The notes beneath the pieces were generated by a model. The model was not told where the DNA came from, did no database searches, and saw only the letters and a list, made by a program, of their open reading frames with translations. A stretch of 64,000 bases of DNA from DASSUW01 sp036257565 (GTDB taxonomy: Bacteria; Actinomycetota; Thermoleophilia; Solirubrobacterales; Solirubrobacteraceae). This document shows positions 48,367 through 56,519 of this stretch, one piece after another. Positions within the stretch are counted from its first letter, which is position 1. Each line of letters starts with the position of its first letter. Location: contig DATAFH010000021.1 in the NCBI GenBank assembly GCA_036257565.1, positions 1 to 64,000 of the forward strand, given 5' to 3'. A program made the position numbers and the translations under genes.

Positions 48367-49406
48367 CAGACGAGCTCGTCCTCGCCGCCGTTGCCGCGCG
48401 AGAGCACGACGGCGCCGGCCTCCTCGAGGCGGCGCACGACGCCGACGATCCGGCCCTGCGCCTCCTCGATGACCCGCTTGCGCTGCGGCGGCTGGAACTC
48501 GATCTCCTCCTTGAGGAGCTCGGCGCCGCGCTCGGACATGTTCGAGAAGATCCGCGAGCGGACGTCGGGGCCGACGCCGCGCAGCGCGATCGCGAGGTCC
48601 TTCTGGTCGACCTCCTTGAGCACCATCTGGATCGAGCGGTCGTCGAGCTTGACGACGTCCTCGAACGTGAAGAGCAGGAGCCGGACCTCCTCGGCGAGGT
48701 CGCCCTCCGTCTTGGCCAGCTCGTCGAGCACGTTGCGCTCGGTCGTGCGGTCGGAGTGCGTGAGGATGTCGGCCAGCGACTTCACGCCGCCCGCCGCCGA
48801 GTACTCGTGCGCGACGATGTTCGAGAGCTTCTGGCGCATCACGGTCTCGACGTGGCTGACCACCTCGGGCCGCGTGTCGGCCATCTTCGCGACGCGCCGC
48901 GCCACGTCGGCCTGCTCCTCGGGGTCGAGCAGCGTCAACACGTCGGCGGCGAGCGTCGTGTGCAGGTTGGCGACCACGAGCGCGATCGTCTGCGGCGCCT
49001 CGTTGCGCAGGAAGACCTGGATCTGCTCGGGCGGCGTGCGGCGCAGGAACTCGAACGGGCGGCGCTCGATCGTGGCCGACAGCCGGCCGATCAGCTCCTC
49101 GGCGCGGGCGGCGCCGAGGGAGCGCTCGAGGATCAGGCGCGCGTACTCCACGCCGCCCTCGGCGATGTAGTCCTCGGCCAGCACGGTCTCGACGGCCTCG
49201 CCCAGCACCTCCTTCGAGACGTCGCTGGGGACCTTTCGCGACTTGGCGATCTCGAGCGACAGCGTCTCGACCTCGGTGTCGCCGAGGTGCCGGAAGATCT
49301 CGCTGGCGCGCTCCTCGCCGACGGCGACGAGCAGGATGGCCGCCTTCTCGATGCCGCGCAGCGTCTTGGCGGCACCCTCGGTGCGGTTCGCGACGGCGGT
49401 GCTCAT
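48366..49406 (-). CDS. fliG: flagellar motor switch protein FliG
   Basis: A 346-residue FliG with all three domains: GIEKAAILLVAVGEERASEIFRHL (N), the middle EHPQTIALVVA-like stretch NEAPQTIALVVANLH, and the C-terminal torque helix region FTFEDVVKLDDRSIQMVLKEVD with conserved charged residues. It couples the stator to the C-ring and MS-ring. Length is typical. The ATG shares a base with the fliF stop. Confidence 0.97.
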   Translation of the reverse strand: MSTAVANRTEGAAKTLRGIEKAAILLVAVGEERASEIFRHLGDTEVETLSLEIAKSRKVPSDVSKEVLGEAVETVLAEDYIAEGGVEYARLILERSLGAARAEELIGRLSATIERRPFEFLRRTPPEQIQVFLRNEAPQTIALVVANLHTTLAADVLTLLDPEEQADVARRVAKMADTRPEVVSHVETVMRQKLSNIVAHEYSAAGGVKSLADILTHSDRTTERNVLDELAKTEGDLAEEVRLLLFTFEDVVKLDDRSIQMVLKEVDQKDLAIALRGVGPDVRSRIFSNMSERGAELLKEEIEFQPPQRKRVIEEAQGRIVGVVRRLEEAGAVVLSRGNGGEDELV

Positions 49407-50944
49407 CAGTCCTCGGACATCCACTGCTTGACCTGCGCGGCCACCCGCTCCGGCTCGCGCTCCATCAGCTGATCGAGCGCCTGCAGGTTCGCGTCGGGCG
49501 TGCGCGGCGGCAGCGTGATGGTCGGCGCCGCGGCCGGCGACATGACCTGCGTGCGCTGCTCGAGCTCGGCGAGCTTGACGGGCTCGTCGATCTCGCTCAG
49601 CCACGCCGGGGAGGCGAGCGTCTCGCCCTCGCGGCGGCGCAGGTGGCGGGTCATGAAGAACAGGAAGACGAGCGACGCGATGCCGAGGCCGACCCACTTG
49701 AGCGGCCCGAGCAGCGAGGTCGGCACCGGACCGGCCTTCGGCGTGGGGACCGTGGCGAACGGCACCTGGGCGGCCTTGATCACGTCGCCGCGCGCCGTGT
49801 CGATGCCGGCGGCGCTTTCGATCGCCTGCTGCATGGACGCGAAGTCGGCGGCCGGCACGGATTTGTCGACGAGCAGCGCCACGTTGAGCTTCTCGACGGC
49901 GCCGGGAGCGACCTTGATGCGATCGACCTTCTTGCCGACGGCCTGCTTGACGGTCTCGGTCTTGCGCTGGTAGTTCGAGTCGGCCCCACCGCCGCCGGCG
50001 GCCGCGGAGTAGTTCGGGATGTTGCCGGCCGTGCCGGAAGCGCCGCCCGTGGTGGCGCCGCCGCCGCGCAGGCGCTCGGTCTCGGTCTCCGTCTCGGTGG
50101 GGACGCCCTGCTTGTCGTAGGTGACCTGGTCGCGCGTCGTCTGGTCGGCGTTCAGCTCCGCGGTCACCGAGACCTGGCCCTTGCCGGCGCCCAGCGTGCG
50201 GGTGAGCAGCGCGTTGAGGTCGGCCTCCAGGGCGCGAGCGTAGCGCGCCTCCATGCCCTGCTTGCTTCCACCCGTGCCCGCGTCGCCGCCGGCGTCGCCC
50301 TGCGGCCACAGCGCCGTGCCGGACGCGTCGGCGATCGTGACGTTCTCCGTCTTGAGGCCCTCGACCGAGGAGGCGACGAGCTGGGCGATGCCGCGCACCG
50401 CGCCGGGCTCCAGCGCGTCGGCCGAGTTACCCAGCATGACCGCCGCCGTGGCCGGCGTGCTCTCGTCGGCGAACAGGTCGTCCTCGGGCAGCACGAGCTG
50501 CACCTGGGCGCCGGAAACGCCCTGGACGTTGCCGATGGTGCGGGCGATCTCGCCCTCGAGCGCCCGCTGGTACGTGACCTTCTGCTGGAAGTCGGACGCG
50601 CCGAGCTTCTGCTCGTCGAACAGCTCGAAGCCCTTGCCCGAGCCGCCGTCGAGGCTGACGCCCTGGCCGGCGAGCGCCACGCGCGCCTGGGCGGCCTGGC
50701 TCTTGTCGACGGCGAGCGCCGTGCCGTTGTTGCGCAGCTCGTAGCCGATGCCCTGCTCGTCGAGCGCGGTCGTGACCTTGCCGGTCTGCGCCGGATCGAG
50801 CCCGGAGGAGAGCATCGTGTAGGACGGCGCGCCGGCGATCCGCAGGAGCAGGAAGGCGATGCCGAGGATGGCGACGGCCGACACGGCGAGGATCGCCTTC
50901 GAGCGGGCGGGCATGGCGCGGAGGGTCTGGACGAGCGGGGGCAT
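49406..50944 (-). CDS. fliF: MS-ring protein FliF
   Basis: A 512-residue protein with two membrane spans (AILAVSAVAILGIAFLLLRI and KWVGLGIASLVFLFFMTR). Between them are the ring-building domains YscJ-like (LSSGLDPAQTGKVTTALDEQGI, VQLVLPEDDLFADE) and a Ser/Gly-rich loop. The C-terminal tail PDANLQALDQLMEREPERVAAQVKQWM binds FliG. It starts MS-ring assembly. Length and order are normal. Confidence 0.97.
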   Translation of the reverse strand: MPPLVQTLRAMPARSKAILAVSAVAILGIAFLLLRIAGAPSYTMLSSGLDPAQTGKVTTALDEQGIGYELRNNGTALAVDKSQAAQARVALAGQGVSLDGGSGKGFELFDEQKLGASDFQQKVTYQRALEGEIARTIGNVQGVSGAQVQLVLPEDDLFADESTPATAAVMLGNSADALEPGAVRGIAQLVASSVEGLKTENVTIADASGTALWPQGDAGGDAGTGGSKQGMEARYARALEADLNALLTRTLGAGKGQVSVTAELNADQTTRDQVTYDKQGVPTETETETERLRGGGATTGGASGTAGNIPNYSAAAGGGGADSNYQRKTETVKQAVGKKVDRIKVAPGAVEKLNVALLVDKSVPAADFASMQQAIESAAGIDTARGDVIKAAQVPFATVPTPKAGPVPTSLLGPLKWVGLGIASLVFLFFMTRHLRRREGETLASPAWLSEIDEPVKLAELEQRTQVMSPAAAPTITLPPRTPDANLQALDQLMEREPERVAAQVKQWMSED

Positions 50945-50952
50945 GGGTCAGC

Positions 50953-51267
50953 TCACACCTGCGTGTGGAAGATGTCTTGGGCGGCCTCGACGGCCTTCGT
51001 GCGGATCTGCGACGCGAGCTGCATGGCGAGCTGCGCGCGCTCGACGGCCATGACCACAGCCGTCGGGTCGCCGGCCTGCCCGGTGGCGAGTGCCTGGGCG
51101 GCCGTGGAGGCCTCCTCCTGGGTGGCCGCGAGCGAGGAGAGCGACTTGCCGAGCATGTCGCCGAAGCCGGCGCCCGCGGGCGCCTCGGTGGTCTCGGGTG
51201 CCGGCGGATCGACCCGGAACTCAGGGCCGGTGACGGCGAAGGCGGGATCGATGGGCGTGATGGACAT
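50953..51267 (-). CDS. fliE: rod/MS-ring junction protein FliE
   Basis: A 104-residue protein with GFGDMLGKSLSSLAATQEEAS and the C-terminal VMAVERAQLAMQLASQIRTKAVEAAQDI family motif. FliE links the MS-ring to the rod and helps open the export gate. It is slightly longer than usual owing to a Pro/Ala-rich N-terminus. Its ATG shares a base with the flgC stop. Confidence 0.94.
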   Translation of the reverse strand: MSITPIDPAFAVTGPEFRVDPPAPETTEAPAGAGFGDMLGKSLSSLAATQEEASTAAQALATGQAGDPTAVVMAVERAQLAMQLASQIRTKAVEAAQDIFHTQV

Positions 51268-51701
51268 CAGCGCAGCAGCTCGAGGGTGCGGGAGAACATC
51301 TGCTTGGCCGCCTGCATCGCGGTCACGTTGGCCTCGTACGCCCGCTGGGCGCTGATGAGATCGACCATCTCGGTCACGGTGTCGACGTTCGGCATCGAGA
51401 CGTAGCCCTCGGCGTCGGCGTCCGGATGGCCGGGGTCGTAGACGCGCTTGAGCGGCGTCTGGTCCTCGGCAATCGCCGCGACCTCGACGCCCGCGCTCGA
51501 CCCTTGGCTCATCGCAGCCGACAGCGACGCGCCGAACGACGCGGCCCGCTCCTGCAGCACGACCTCCTTGCGGCGGTACGGCTGCCCGTCGGCGCCACGC
51601 GTGGTCTGCGCGTTGGCCAGGTTCTCGGCCACGACGTCCATCCGCAGGCGCTCGGCGGTGAGCGCCGAGGCGGAGATCTCCATGCCGCCGAACATGCTCA
51701 T
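51267..51701 (-). CDS. flgC: proximal rod protein FlgC
   Basis: A 144-residue rod protein: MFGGMEISASALTAERLRMDVVAENLANAQTT at the N-terminus, PYRRKEVVLQE, and YVSMPNVDTVTEMVDLISAQRAYEANVTAM at the C-terminus. Length is typical. It follows flgB with a shared base and precedes fliE. Confidence 0.96.
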   Translation of the reverse strand: MSMFGGMEISASALTAERLRMDVVAENLANAQTTRGADGQPYRRKEVVLQERAASFGASLSAAMSQGSSAGVEVAAIAEDQTPLKRVYDPGHPDADAEGYVSMPNVDTVTEMVDLISAQRAYEANVTAMQAAKQMFSRTLELLR

Positions 51702-52069
51702 CAGACGCCCGTGCCCATGGCGGCCTTGAGGATCCCGATACGCGCGTGGGCGACCTGCACAGCCGCCTGGTGCTCGAGCGCATTGGCGGCGAGCTTCGCC
51801 GACTCGGACTCGACGTCGACCGTGGAGCCGTCGGCGCGCTGGGCGCCGGCGCTCCCGTCACGGGCGGGCGCGAACGTCATCGCGTGCAGCGAGCCCTTGG
51901 CATCCTCGCCGCGCTCCATGGCGGAGGCGAGGGCGCCGTGGAACTCCACGTCGACCCGCTGATACCCGGGGGTGTTGGCGTTGGCCAGGTTCGCCGCCAG
52001 CGCCTCGTGGCGCTTGCCGGCGCCCTCGATGGCGCGCTCGAGGGCAAGCTGCGTGATGTCGAACAGCAC
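51701..52069 (-). CDS. flgB: proximal rod protein FlgB
   Basis: A 122-residue rod protein: LERAIEGAGKRHEALAANLANANTPGYQRVDVEF is the family motif; ESAKLAANALEHQAAVQVAHARI ends it. It is the first gene of the large minus-strand operon, with a GTG start, an AAGGAG site and a sigma-28-type promoter about 95 nt upstream. The leader contains a small GGTCC/GGACC hairpin at 52112-52127. Confidence 0.95.
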   Translation of the reverse strand: MLFDITQLALERAIEGAGKRHEALAANLANANTPGYQRVDVEFHGALASAMERGEDAKGSLHAMTFAPARDGSAGAQRADGSTVDVESESAKLAANALEHQAAVQVAHARIGILKAAMGTGV

Positions 52070-52163
52070 GGGGGACGGGTCTCCTTAAAGCGGAACTTCA
52101 AAGGGGCGCTCGGTCCCTCCCTGGACCAGCAAGGCCCCGTCCCTGGGGCAGCCCATTCCCTTG

Positions 52164-52188
52164 ATCGGTCGCCGCGGGGGAGACTTGA
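52164..52188 (-). promoter_or_regulatory. flgB: sigma-28-type promoter of the flgB operon
   Basis: On the minus strand: TCAAGTC, 12 nt, ACCGAT, the same spacing as at flagellin. GATCAAGGGAAT overlaps the -10 box (52155-52166) and recurs upstream of the sigma-factor gene. It lies about 95 nt before flgB and just behind the start of a divergent hydrolase pseudogene. Confidence 0.72.
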
Positions 52189-52196
52189 ACGGACCG

Positions 52197-52790
52197 ATGC
52201 CCCGTGCCCTCCTCGTCACCCTGTGCGCGCTCGTCGTGCGGCGGCAACGACGGCCACGCGCAGCCGCCGCCATCCGCCGGCGCCATCGCCGGAGAGCTGG
52301 ACGGCGTGCTCGACGAGCGCCCGGTCGTGCTCGTCGGCGCCTCGTTCGGCGGCTATGTCGTGCAGCTGTTCGCGAGCGGCCACCCGGCTGACGTCGCAGG
52401 CGTCGTGCCCGTGGACTCGCTGCATCCCGAGATCGACACGACGTTCAGGCGGCTGTTCGGCAAGCAGGCGGCCGCCGCTCGCGCTCGGCAGCTCGAGGAC
52501 AACAGCGAGCGCATCACGTTCGCCGACCTCCGGAGGAGCGCAGCCGAGGTCGAGGCGGCCGAGGGGTTCCCCGAGGTGCCACTCGTCGTCCTCAAGCACG
52601 GCATCTCCTTCGACCCTGGCGGCGAGCCCGTGCCGGCGCTGGAGCGCGCGTGGGGCGGATGCAGGCGCAGCTCGCGGCGCTCAGCGCGCAGGGCCGCGTG
52701 GTGGTCGCCGAGCGCAGCCATCACCGGATCGCGGAGGACCAGCCGGAGGTGGTGGCGGCGGCGATCCGGCGCGTCGCCGGCACGCCCTGA
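52197..52790 (+). pseudogene. broken alpha/beta hydrolase (lipoprotein-like)
   Basis: An ATG at 52197 opens a signal (MPRALLVTLCALVV). In another frame CGGNDGHAQPPPSAGAIAGE follows, so the lipobox Cys is out of frame. A hydrolase core is intact: ERPVVLVGASFGGYVVQLFA. The region usually before it, with the first strands, is missing. After about 52650 the end continues in a different frame (MQAQLAALSAQGRVVVAERS, HHRIAEDQPEVVAAAI). At least two frame changes and a deletion indicate decay. Confidence 0.7.
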
Positions 52791-52793
52791 GGC

Positions 52794-53111
52794 TCAGGCC
52801 GTGCCGTCGACCCAGCGCCGCGCCTCGGGCGTGCGGGCGGCCGCGTAGCCGGCGACCGCACCGCGGCTCTGGCGCAGCGCGGCGAGCTCGCGTGACGCCT
52901 CGGCCCGGGCCTGGGCGAGCGTGGCGGTGAGCTCCTGCTGGACGACGTTGAGGGCCTCGAGCACGAGGCGGGCGCCGCGCGGGGCGGCACCGAGCGTGGC
53001 CGCAATGCGCAGCCGCTCGTCGGTTGACTCGGCGAGCTCCTCCCAGCGACCCTCGGCGGCGAGCTGGCGCTCGGCCGTGGCGCGGGCGAGGAGTGCGGTC
53101 CAGGGATCCAT
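52794..53111 (-). CDS. FliT-like flagellar chaperone
   Basis: A 105-residue helical protein immediately after fliS, in the position of fliT. It has heptad-like helices (WTALLARATAERQLAAEGRWEELAEST and EALNVVQQELTATLAQARAEAS). The family match is mainly by position, size and helicity, since FliT proteins vary greatly. FliT binds FliD and other export partners. It ends 3 nt from the hydrolase pseudogene. Confidence 0.7.
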   Translation of the reverse strand: MDPWTALLARATAERQLAAEGRWEELAESTDERLRIAATLGAAPRGARLVLEALNVVQQELTATLAQARAEASRELAALRQSRGAVAGYAAARTPEARRWVDGTA

Positions 53112-53114
53112 GGG

Positions 53115-53534
53115 TCAGGTGGCGGCGATCTGCGCCCAGGACTCGCGCAGCTCGCCGAGCAGTTCGGCGACGGTCTCGATCGCGGCGGGGTCCTGCTCGA
53201 GCCGCGCCTCCATCAGCTTGCGGGTCGACCACACGTAGATGCCCTGCAGCCGGCTGGCGACGACGCCGCCGCGCTCGAGGTCGAGCGTGGAGAGCAGCTC
53301 GTCGACGATCGCCTCGGCGCGCGAGAGGCGCATCCCCGCCTCGGCGACCTCGCCCGTGCGCATCGCGTGCGCGGCCTGGCCGAGGAACCGCAGGCACCCG
53401 TCGTAGAGCATGACCACGAGCTGGCCCCGCGGCGCGGTGAGGATGCTCTGCTGCTTGTAGGCGGCGGGGCTGCGAGTGGCGGTGTAGGCGGACAACGGCG
53501 ACCTCAGGACGGATGGGCGGACGACCTTCTTCAC
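53115..53534 (-). CDS. fliS: flagellin export chaperone FliS
   Basis: A 139-residue protein with the FliS core AYKQQSILTAPRGQLVVMLYDGCLRFLGQAAHAM and the C-terminal YVWSTRKLMEARLEQDPAAIETVAELLGELRESW. FliS holds flagellin unfolded and delivers it to FlhA; in FliW-CsrA systems free flagellin also titrates FliW. The GTG at 53534 gives an N-terminal extension of about 15 residues, so the true start may be internal. Confidence 0.92.
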   Translation of the reverse strand: MKKVVRPSVLRSPLSAYTATRSPAAYKQQSILTAPRGQLVVMLYDGCLRFLGQAAHAMRTGEVAEAGMRLSRAEAIVDELLSTLDLERGGVVASRLQGIYVWSTRKLMEARLEQDPAAIETVAELLGELRESWAQIAAT

Positions 53535-53539
53535 CGGTA

Positions 53540-53564
53540 GTCGACCCCGGTGGACACCGCTTGA
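53540..53564 (-). promoter_or_regulatory. fliS: weak sigma-28-like motif before fliS
   Basis: On the minus strand: TCAAGCG, 12 nt, GTCGAC. Spacing fits the other promoters but the -10 box differs by two bases, and the predicted start would fall on the GTG at 53534. It is a candidate only. Confidence 0.3.
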
Positions 53565-53565
53565 G

Positions 53566-54942
53566 CTACTGGTTGGCGTTCAGCGCGGCGAGCTGGCCGG
53601 TGAGCCAGGCCTGCTGCGTCTGCGAGTTCTGGAGCGCCAGCTCCATGGCCGCGAACTGGGCCTTGAGGCGCGCCTCCTTGGCGTCCAGCCGCTCGTTCGT
53701 GGCGTCGATCTGCGACTGGATGCGGGCGACGGTGCGCTCGGAGCCCTTCAGGCGGTCGTCGATGCCGCTGGTCTGCTTCTTGACGAACGCGTCGACCTGG
53801 GCGTCGAAGCCGGCGAAGAACGCCTTGACCTGCGTCGCGTCCCCCTCCAGAACCGCGTCGAGCCTGGCCGCGTCGATCACCAGGCGGCCGCCCTTGGCGG
53901 CGTCCGAGGTCGCGCCGCCCGAGGCCTTCGGGACCGTGATCCCGAGGTCGGACAGGTCGTTGAGGCCGCTGCCCGACAGCACCTCCGTCATGCTGCTGCG
54001 CAGGCGCGACAGCATGCCGGTGAGGCCCGTGTCGCCGTGCAGCTGGCCGAGGCCGGCCTGGAAGGAGGAGCCGGGGCTGGTGATCGGCTTCTCGGTCAGC
54101 GCGCTGCGCGTCGTGTCGACGACCGCGTTGTAGGCGTCGACGAACGCGGTGACCTTCGCCTTGAGCGCGGTGCGGTCGAGCGTCGGCTCGGACACCGTGA
54201 CCGTGGCGGGAGAGCTCGTGACGCCCTTGAGCGTGATGCGCAGGCCGGGGACCGCGCTCTCGAGCACGTTGGTCTGCGAGGGCGGCTGGGCGACGCCGTC
54301 GATCGAGTACGACGCGTTGAGCCGGCTCAGGTCGGGCGACGTGTAGTCGTCGTCGGCGGTCAGCACGCCGGCCGCCGTGACCGCGAAGTCGGAGCTCGAG
54401 CCGGTCTTGCGCGAGGAGAGGACGAGGCGGTCGGTGCCGTCGCCGTCCTTGACGATCGCGGCGACGACCGGACCGGAGCTCCTGGCGTTGATCGTGTCGG
54501 CGACGCTCTGGAGCGTGGCGCCCGCGGCGACCGTCACGTCGATCGCGACGGCCGGGTCGGCAGCCGACTCGACGTGGATGGTGCCGCCGGTGGTGGCGTC
54601 GGAGGTGAAGCCACGCTGCATCGAGGAGGCGAGGCGGTCGACCTGGACCGTGTGCCCGCCGATGCCGGCGCCGCCCACGAGCGCGACCGCGACCTTGGCG
54701 TCCGAGCTCTCGGCGGTCTGCCTCTGGGCCCAGCTCGAGTCCGCGCCGAGCGCCTTGGCGGCGCTCTGCAGGGCCGAGAGCTTGGCGGCGACGGTGGTCA
54801 GCCCGGTGCGCTGCGCGTTCACCGCGGCCTGGCGGTAGGACATGCGCGTCGTCCTCTGGCGTTCGAGCGCCATCAGCTGGCTCACGATCGCGCTGGTGTC
54901 GACGCCCGAGGCGAGGCCGGAGAGGGCGAGGTTGTCGGCCAT
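53566..54942 (-). CDS. fliD: filament cap protein FliD
   Basis: A 458-residue HAP2: the N-terminus GLASGVDTSAIVSQLMALERQ, a large central D2/D3 region (residues about 70-330), and C-terminal helices with a FliD_C pattern (GGRLVIDAARLDAVLEGDATQVKAFF, DRLKGSERTVARIQSQIDATNERLDAKEARLKAQFAAME). It caps the filament and folds exported flagellin. It lies 3 nt after flaG. Confidence 0.95.
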   Translation of the reverse strand: MADNLALSGLASGVDTSAIVSQLMALERQRTTRMSYRQAAVNAQRTGLTTVAAKLSALQSAAKALGADSSWAQRQTAESSDAKVAVALVGGAGIGGHTVQVDRLASSMQRGFTSDATTGGTIHVESAADPAVAIDVTVAAGATLQSVADTINARSSGPVVAAIVKDGDGTDRLVLSSRKTGSSSDFAVTAAGVLTADDDYTSPDLSRLNASYSIDGVAQPPSQTNVLESAVPGLRITLKGVTSSPATVTVSEPTLDRTALKAKVTAFVDAYNAVVDTTRSALTEKPITSPGSSFQAGLGQLHGDTGLTGMLSRLRSSMTEVLSGSGLNDLSDLGITVPKASGGATSDAAKGGRLVIDAARLDAVLEGDATQVKAFFAGFDAQVDAFVKKQTSGIDDRLKGSERTVARIQSQIDATNERLDAKEARLKAQFAAMELALQNSQTQQAWLTGQLAALNANQ

Positions 54943-54945
54943 CGC

Positions 54946-55308
54946 CTAGAGCGACGCGCCCGCGAGCACCGCGAGCGCGTGAGACGGCGGAATCGTGCGG
55001 ATCGTGTTGCCCGCGCGGTCGCGCACCTCGATCACCATCCGCCCGCTCGCGGAATCCTTGCTGAAGTGCAGCTCGCGGTTCTCGGTCCAGAGCTGGTGCG
55101 CGCGGTCAGCCGCGGCGCCGATCTCCTCGAGCACCTCGGTCGGCGGGACGGCGGGAATCGACACCTGCGCGCCGTCCACTTCACGCGCGGGCGAGGGCCC
55201 GGCGGCGCCGGCGAGCGCCGCCGAGAAGTCCGTTCGCGGCACGGGAACAGGGCGCCGCGCGGGCGCACCGGATCCGATGGGGGGCAGGGGGCCGATCTCG
55301 AAGCTCAT
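54946..55308 (-). CDS. flaG: FlaG-family flagellar protein
   Basis: A 120-residue protein. The N-terminus is Pro-rich with an FxxxL stretch (TDFSAALAGAA). The FlaG domain is at about 65-120 (RELHFSKDSASGRMVIEVRDRAGNTIRTIPPS, the typical strand-turn-strand ending in IP). FlaG affects filament length in some species. ATG 55308 is supported by the promoter at 55322-55346. Confidence 0.92.
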   Translation of the reverse strand: MSFEIGPLPPIGSGAPARRPVPVPRTDFSAALAGAAGPSPAREVDGAQVSIPAVPPTEVLEEIGAAADRAHQLWTENRELHFSKDSASGRMVIEVRDRAGNTIRTIPPSHALAVLAGASL

Positions 55309-55321
55309 CTTGGCCTCGATT

Positions 55322-55346
55322 GTCGGCGGCTCGGCGAGGGGCTTGA
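55322..55346 (-). promoter_or_regulatory. flaG: sigma-28-type promoter of flaG-fliD
   Basis: On the minus strand: TCAAGCC, 12 nt, GCCGAC followed by AA, 13 nt before the flaG ATG. The boxes match those of the glycosyltransferase operon closely. Confidence 0.75.
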
Positions 55347-55358
55347 GAGCGTGGACGT

Positions 55359-56174
55359 TTATCCGACGGCCGAGAAGAGCAGCGCGTCCTCCGACAGCTG
55401 CGCCTTCAGCGTGCGCTTGAGCTGCGAGTGGATCTGGCACACCCGGCTCTCGGACACGCCGAGGATGTCGCCAATCTCGCGCAGCGTCAGGTTCTTGACG
55501 TAGAGGAGGACGGCGACCTCGCGCTCGCGGCGGGGCAGCTGCTCAAACGCGCCGCGGAACTTGTCCTTGGCCTCTTCGGAGGCGCTCATGTGCTCCGGGT
55601 CCAGGCGGTTGTCGCCCGAGGCCAGCGTGTCGATGCGCTCGACCGTGGTCTCGTCGTCGGAGATCACCAGCGTGTTGAGCGACGTGACGTCGGACACCGC
55701 GATGTCGTCCTCGCGGCGGCGGAGGTCCTCGACGGAGATGGCCAGCGAGTCGGCGAGCTCGTCGCGCGAGGGGCGGCGCCCGTGGATGCCGGTGAACTGG
55801 TCGCGCGCCTTGGAGATGTCGCGCTCCCAGCGGCGCAGCGAGCGCGGCGCCCAGTCCTGACGGCGCAGCTCGTCGAGCACGGCGCCGTGGATGCGGGTCC
55901 ACGCGAACTGCTCGAGCGTGGCGCCCTTCGACGGGTCATAGCGGTCGATCGAGGCGATCAGAGCCTCGAGGCCACAGGAGATGAAGTCCTCGACCTCGCA
56001 GCGGGCCGGCAGCTCGCGGACCTTCTTGAAGACGATGTACTTGACGAGCGGCGCGAAGGTCATCACGAGGCGGTTCCGCACCTGGACGTCGCCGGTGCGC
56101 TTGTACTCGCTCCAGAGCGCCAGGGCCTCGTCCGCGGAGACGCGGCGGCGGCTGGTGGTCGAGGCGGACTTCAT
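55359..56174 (-). CDS. fliA: flagellar-type sigma factor (FliA/WhiG, sigma-28)
   Basis: A 271-residue sigma-70-family protein of the FliA/WhiG branch. Region 2 runs from LWSEYKRTGDVQVRNRLVMTF to EALIASIDRYDPSKGATLEQFA. Region 3 includes RRPSRDELADSLAISVEDL. Region 4 ends LPRREREVAVLLYVKNLTLREIGDILGVSESRVCQIHSQLK. It should recognise the TCAAG/GCCGAT promoters listed here. No FlgM anti-sigma gene is seen in the window. Confidence 0.94.
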   Translation of the reverse strand: MKSASTTSRRRVSADEALALWSEYKRTGDVQVRNRLVMTFAPLVKYIVFKKVRELPARCEVEDFISCGLEALIASIDRYDPSKGATLEQFAWTRIHGAVLDELRRQDWAPRSLRRWERDISKARDQFTGIHGRRPSRDELADSLAISVEDLRRREDDIAVSDVTSLNTLVISDDETTVERIDTLASGDNRLDPEHMSASEEAKDKFRGAFEQLPRREREVAVLLYVKNLTLREIGDILGVSESRVCQIHSQLKRTLKAQLSEDALLFSAVG

Positions 56175-56222
56175 GACGAACGGAGCTCCTTGAGGGAGGA
56201 ATGGTCTGACGGACCGGTCCTG

Positions 56223-56249
56223 TATCGGGCCGAGACCCGATTCCCTTGA
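56223..56249 (-). promoter_or_regulatory. fliA: candidate promoter of the sigma-factor gene
   Basis: On the minus strand, TCAAGGG is followed after 14 nt by CCGATA, one nt longer than the other flagellar promoters. It overlaps GATCAAGGGAATCGG (56237-56251), of which GATCAAGGGAAT is shared with the flgB promoter region. Autoregulation, or control by a second factor reading the shared element, are both possible. Confidence 0.4.
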
Positions 56250-56519
56250 TCACGGATTTCGGCGAGGCGCGGAATCGCTCACGGCGTAGGCCCAGGCGAG
56301 CGCCGCGGCGACCGCTCCCCACAGCTCCTCGGGCACTTCCTGGCCGAGCGCGAGGCCGGCGAGCGCGTCGGCGAGCTGCGGGTCCTCGTGGACGGGCACC
56401 CCGGCAGCGCGCGCCTGCTCGAGGATCGCGGCGGCGACGTGGCCGCGGCCGGCCGCCACGACCTGCGGCGCGCCGGTGCCCGTATAGCGGAGGGCGGCGC
56501 TGACGTTTCGCTCAGGCAT
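56250..56519 (-). CDS. FlhB C-terminal-domain homologue (FlhX/YlqH-like)
   Basis: An 89-residue protein equivalent to the FlhB cytoplasmic tail without the membrane part: VSAALRYTGTGAPQVVAAGRGHVAAAI, GVPVHEDPQLADALAGL, VPEELWGAVAAALAWAY. The NPTH cleavage site is absent. Such proteins (FlhX, YlqH) occur beside a FliK-like gene and can substitute for the FlhB tail. It overlaps that gene here by 8 bp. Its end runs into the sigma-factor promoter region. Confidence 0.88.
   Translation of the reverse strand: MPERNVSAALRYTGTGAPQVVAAGRGHVAAAILEQARAAGVPVHEDPQLADALAGLALGQEVPEELWGAVAAALAWAYAVSDSAPRRNP

Noticed and set aside
46472..48472. A 666-residue plus-strand open frame opposite fliI and fliH
   Set aside because: Composition is the Arg/His/Ala pattern typical of antisense frames in high-G+C DNA; fliI and fliH are clear on the other strand.
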